Shown piece by piece: positions 6,874 through 8,394 of a stretch of 8,394 nucleotides of DNA. Position 1 is the stretch's first letter, and each line of letters starts with the position of its first letter. The position numbers and the translations under genes were made by a program. The stretch covers positions 1-8,394 of the forward strand of contig CAJQSU010000026.1 in the NCBI GenBank assembly GCA_905616435.1, read 5' to 3'. Below the pieces are notes generated by a model that was not told where the DNA came from, searched no databases, and saw nothing but the letters and a program-made list of their open reading frames with translations. This stretch comes from an uncultured Candidatus Pelagibacter sp. GTDB lineage: Bacteria > Pseudomonadota > Alphaproteobacteria > Pelagibacterales > Pelagibacteraceae.

Positions 6874-8139
6874 CTATTTTGTTAGAATTCCTATTGAACC
6901 AGTCCTTTCTAATGCAAGCACAATTAATTCGTTACTTTCAATGTATTTTATATCTCGTATTCTCTCACCGATAAATATTTTTTCAGTGTAAAGAACTTTG
7001 TCAAAATTACTATTTTGAAATTTAACTCTGTAAATACTTCTGTCATTTAGAGAGGCTACAAGAACATTATCCTTCCAGAGAGGGTCAAATTCTTCAGATA
7101 ATATTATTAATTCAGAAATGCCTATTGATGGTAGAAAAGAAAACAAAGGTTCTTCAAATGAATGCTCTTCATGACTTTTTTTATAAAGTAATTTTTCATT
7201 GTAGTAAGAATATCCATAAGATGCTACTGGCCATCCATAATTTTTATTATACACAATTTTATTAATTTCGTCTCCACCTCTAGGTCCGTGTTCTGTGGAA
7301 ATAATGATGTTGTCTTTTACTGCTAGACCTTGGGGGTTTCTATGACCTTTGCTAAATATCATATGAGATTTTTTATCTAAATCAATAAACAATATTTTAC
7401 CATAAATTGAATTTTCGTCTTGAGCACTTTCATCAAGTGTATCTTTATCTGCATCTGAGGTTGTTAATAAAATTCCTCTTAAAGAATTAAAATTGTATTC
7501 TTGTATTCTTCCAGCACCTATGCCAATTTTACTACATTCTTTAAATTCTTTTAAAATTTTAAAATCTAAAACATCATTTATCTCTGAATAAACTACAGAT
7601 AATTTTTCACAGTTATTTTTCTTTGCTACTTTAGTAAGATAAATTTTGTCATCTATAATTAATGAGTCCAATATTTTTAATTCGTTTTCATTTGGTTGCT
7701 TTAAGTTTTTTTTTAAAAATTTCGTTGTTTTAATTTCTTTTTTTTTGCTGGTTAGTTCATCTAAATCAGCTTTAAGAAATTCTCCATTTTTTGTTACAAA
7801 AATTAAATTATCCTTAAATTTTTCAATATAAAATGTGTGTCTTTTAGTCTTATTAAAATCTATTTTTTTTTTTGAAAATGAAAGATTAAAATATTGCGTT
7901 TCTGGTAAAAATTTTACATTGTAGTCATTAACCAAATTAGAAAATTCTTTTTTACCAGAAATAATCATGATCGTTGATTTTATAATTTCAGGCAATTCCA
8001 TAAAAATTTTATAAGATTTAGAGCTAACTGATTTATAGTATTTTGGTAAATTTTCGCCTTTATCAACCTTGTTAATAAAAAAAAACGATAAAAAAAATAT
8101 TAATATTATTGATGTGATGATAAAAATTCTTTTTTTCAT
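6874..8139 (-). CDS. Membrane-anchored glucose/sorbosone dehydrogenase-like beta-propeller protein
   Basis: The 421-residue product starts with a hydrophobic segment (about residues 4-22) followed by a polar region, so it is an exported signal-anchor or secreted protein. The C-terminal half matches the soluble PQQ-dependent aldose sugar dehydrogenase family (GSDH fold, E. coli YliI type): GHRNPQGLAV (265-274), STEHGPRGGDEIN (281-293), NYGWP (300-304) and GERIRDIKYI (391-400), whose arginines align with PQQ-contacting arginines of the family. Two family sites look changed. Where H-x-GGR[LI] with the catalytic His is expected, the protein has IGAGRI (207-212). The GDRG stretch reads TSDAD (227-231), before AQDENSIYGKILFID. 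The N-terminal 200 residues are poorly conserved. PQQ use or sugar oxidation is therefore uncertain, and it may be a binding or structural propeller. It is divergent from ssrA and 78 bases upstream of thyX. Confidence 0.8.
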   Translation of the reverse strand: MKKRIFIITSIILIFFLSFFFINKVDKGENLPKYYKSVSSKSYKIFMELPEIIKSTIMIISGKKEFSNLVNDYNVKFLPETQYFNLSFSKKKIDFNKTKRHTFYIEKFKDNLIFVTKNGEFLKADLDELTSKKKEIKTTKFLKKNLKQPNENELKILDSLIIDDKIYLTKVAKKNNCEKLSVVYSEINDVLDFKILKEFKECSKIGIGAGRIQEYNFNSLRGILLTTSDADKDTLDESAQDENSIYGKILFIDLDKKSHMIFSKGHRNPQGLAVKDNIIISTEHGPRGGDEINKIVYNKNYGWPVASYGYSYYNEKLLYKKSHEEHSFEEPLFSFLPSIGISELIILSEEFDPLWKDNVLVASLNDRSIYRVKFQNSNFDKVLYTEKIFIGERIRDIKYIESNELIVLALERTGSIGILTK

Positions 8140-8163
8140 TGATTTATAAAATTAATTAATTTG

Positions 8164-8191
8164 TTGATTTATATTTACCGTTTCATATATT
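8164..8191 (+). promoter_or_regulatory. Putative ssrA promoter
   Basis: TTGATT (8164-8169) and TATATT (8186-8191) are 16 bases apart and form a reasonable sigma70-type pair. The predicted transcript start, about 8198, coincides with the first base of a GTTGG/CCAAC hairpin that would open the acceptor segment of tmRNA. The region is AT-rich, so chance matches are likely. The agreement with the RNA boundary is the main support. Confidence 0.4.
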
Positions 8192-8197
8192 AATAAT

Positions 8198-8277
8198 GTT
8201 GGTTTTCCAACTATGACGATAAACGAATTTCGTAATAACCATTGCGGACGTGGGGGCAGTACCCACCACCTCCACCA
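8198..8277 (+). other. tmRNA acceptor segment (3' piece, encoded first)
   Basis: This segment contains a GTTGG-TTTT-CCAAC hairpin (8198-8211) and an ACGA-ATT-TCGT hairpin (8223-8233). The T-arm follows, with stem GTGGG (8250-8254) and CCCAC (8262-8266) enclosing the seven-base loop GGCAGTA. It ends with the 3' acceptor strand, discriminator A (8274) and an encoded CCA (8275-8277). The T-loop lacks the usual TTCRAAT pattern of tRNAs. A deviating T-loop is compatible with my memory of alphaproteobacterial two-piece tmRNAs, but I could not check this. Confidence 0.82.
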
Positions 8278-8370
8278 TAACAATTTATGGGGGTGAAACA
8301 GAATCGACGGATGTCTAAAGGCTATTCTTTTGTTCGGAATTGTTCCTCCGTAAAGGGCTAATTTTTAATT

Positions 8371-8394
8371 GCTAACGAAAGTTACGCTATTGCT
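8371..8394 (+). other. Start of the tmRNA tag reading frame (partial)
   Basis: After the pseudoknot 1 region, the frame starting at GCT 8371 reads A-N-E-S-Y-A-I-A up to the last base of the window. The resume codon for alanine and the AN-acidic beginning fit known tags such as ANDENYALAA. The tag end and stop codon lie outside the window, so total length and C-terminal residues cannot be given. Confidence 0.72.

Larger units (their letters stand above)
8198..8394 (+). ncRNA. ssrA: Permuted two-piece tmRNA gene (right end cut by window)
   Basis: tmRNA rescues stalled ribosomes by acting as alanyl-tRNA and then as a short mRNA for a degradation tag. Here the 3' half precedes the 5' half, the alphaproteobacterial circular permutation, and processing should give two RNAs held by base pairing. 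The acceptor segment ends in CACCTCC-A-CCA (8267-8277). The coding segment begins GGGGGTG (8289-8295), followed by the tmRNA-like GAAACAGAATCGACGG. The two strands pair into a 7-bp acceptor stem with G·U at the third position, the alanine identity element. The spacer between them is only 11 bases (8278-8288). GGCTATT (8320-8326) can pair with AATAACC (8234-8240), with one C·A mismatch, as the long helix joining the pieces. CGGA/TCCG (8335-8338/8347-8350) fits part of pseudoknot 1. The 5' boundary at 8198 is an estimate from a hairpin and promoter spacing. The rest of the coding segment lies beyond the window. Confidence 0.93.

Noticed and set aside
6803..6991. Short plus-strand frame across the thyX-dehydrogenase spacer
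   Set aside because: More than half overlaps the conserved C-terminal coding of the propeller gene in antisense, there is no ribosome binding site, and it would start inside the thyX promoter region.
8140..8196. Minus-strand promoter for the propeller gene (TATAAA at 8173-8168 with TTATTA at 8196-8191)
   Set aside because: The -35 agrees in only about half its positions and the area is almost pure A/T, so the match is not distinguishable from chance, although a promoter is expected here.

Overview
The window looks like a chromosomal piece of a small, AT-rich alphaproteobacterial genome of the SAR11/Pelagibacter type. The evidence is: very low apparent G+C with heavy use of AAA, ATT and TTT codons; intergenic gaps mostly between -20 and +80 bases; a flavin-dependent thymidylate synthase; a short Mrp without an N-terminal DUF59 domain; and a circularly permuted, two-piece tmRNA gene as in alphaproteobacteria. 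The SAR11 assignment rests on recognition of these traits, not on a database search.

Layout. Bases 4092 down to 1 (minus strand) hold one compact gene string transcribed as hflK - hflC - DUF2065 membrane protein - degP - miaA, with miaA cut by the left edge. HflK and HflC form the SPFH membrane complex that controls the FtsH protease. DegP is the periplasmic protease/chaperone. DUF2065 (YjeT type) is a small membrane protein often found beside hflC. In E. coli miaA, hflK, hflC and yjeT also lie in one cluster, so this is a rearranged form of a known neighbourhood, here with an envelope protease added. A 74-base divergent spacer follows.

On the plus strand come a SAM-dependent methyltransferase of the kind found in polysaccharide and glycoside modification (4167-5081) and then mrp (5082-5867), an Fe-S carrier-type P-loop ATPase. 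mrp starts with TTG directly after the methyltransferase stop, and its ribosome binding site lies inside the methyltransferase gene. mrp runs tail-to-tail into thyX (minus strand, 5848-6795) with a 20-base overlap of the coding ends. Behind thyX, also on the minus strand, is a membrane-anchored glucose/sorbosone-dehydrogenase-like beta-propeller (6874-8139) that seems to have lost the usual catalytic histidine. Divergent from it, at the right edge, is the permuted ssrA gene (about 8198 to beyond 8394): acceptor segment first, an 11-base spacer, then the coding segment. The window stops inside the tag reading frame (ANESYAIA so far).

Most of the content is core housekeeping: tRNA modification, membrane and periplasmic protein quality control, Fe-S assembly, dTMP synthesis and ribosome rescue. 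The accessory-looking parts are the methyltransferase and the divergent propeller protein. I see no mobile element, CRISPR array, phage gene or tRNA gene, and no gene-free stretch over 300 bases; the longest protein-free stretch is 8140-8394, filled by the tmRNA and its promoter region. No strong candidate for an undescribed multi-gene system was found.
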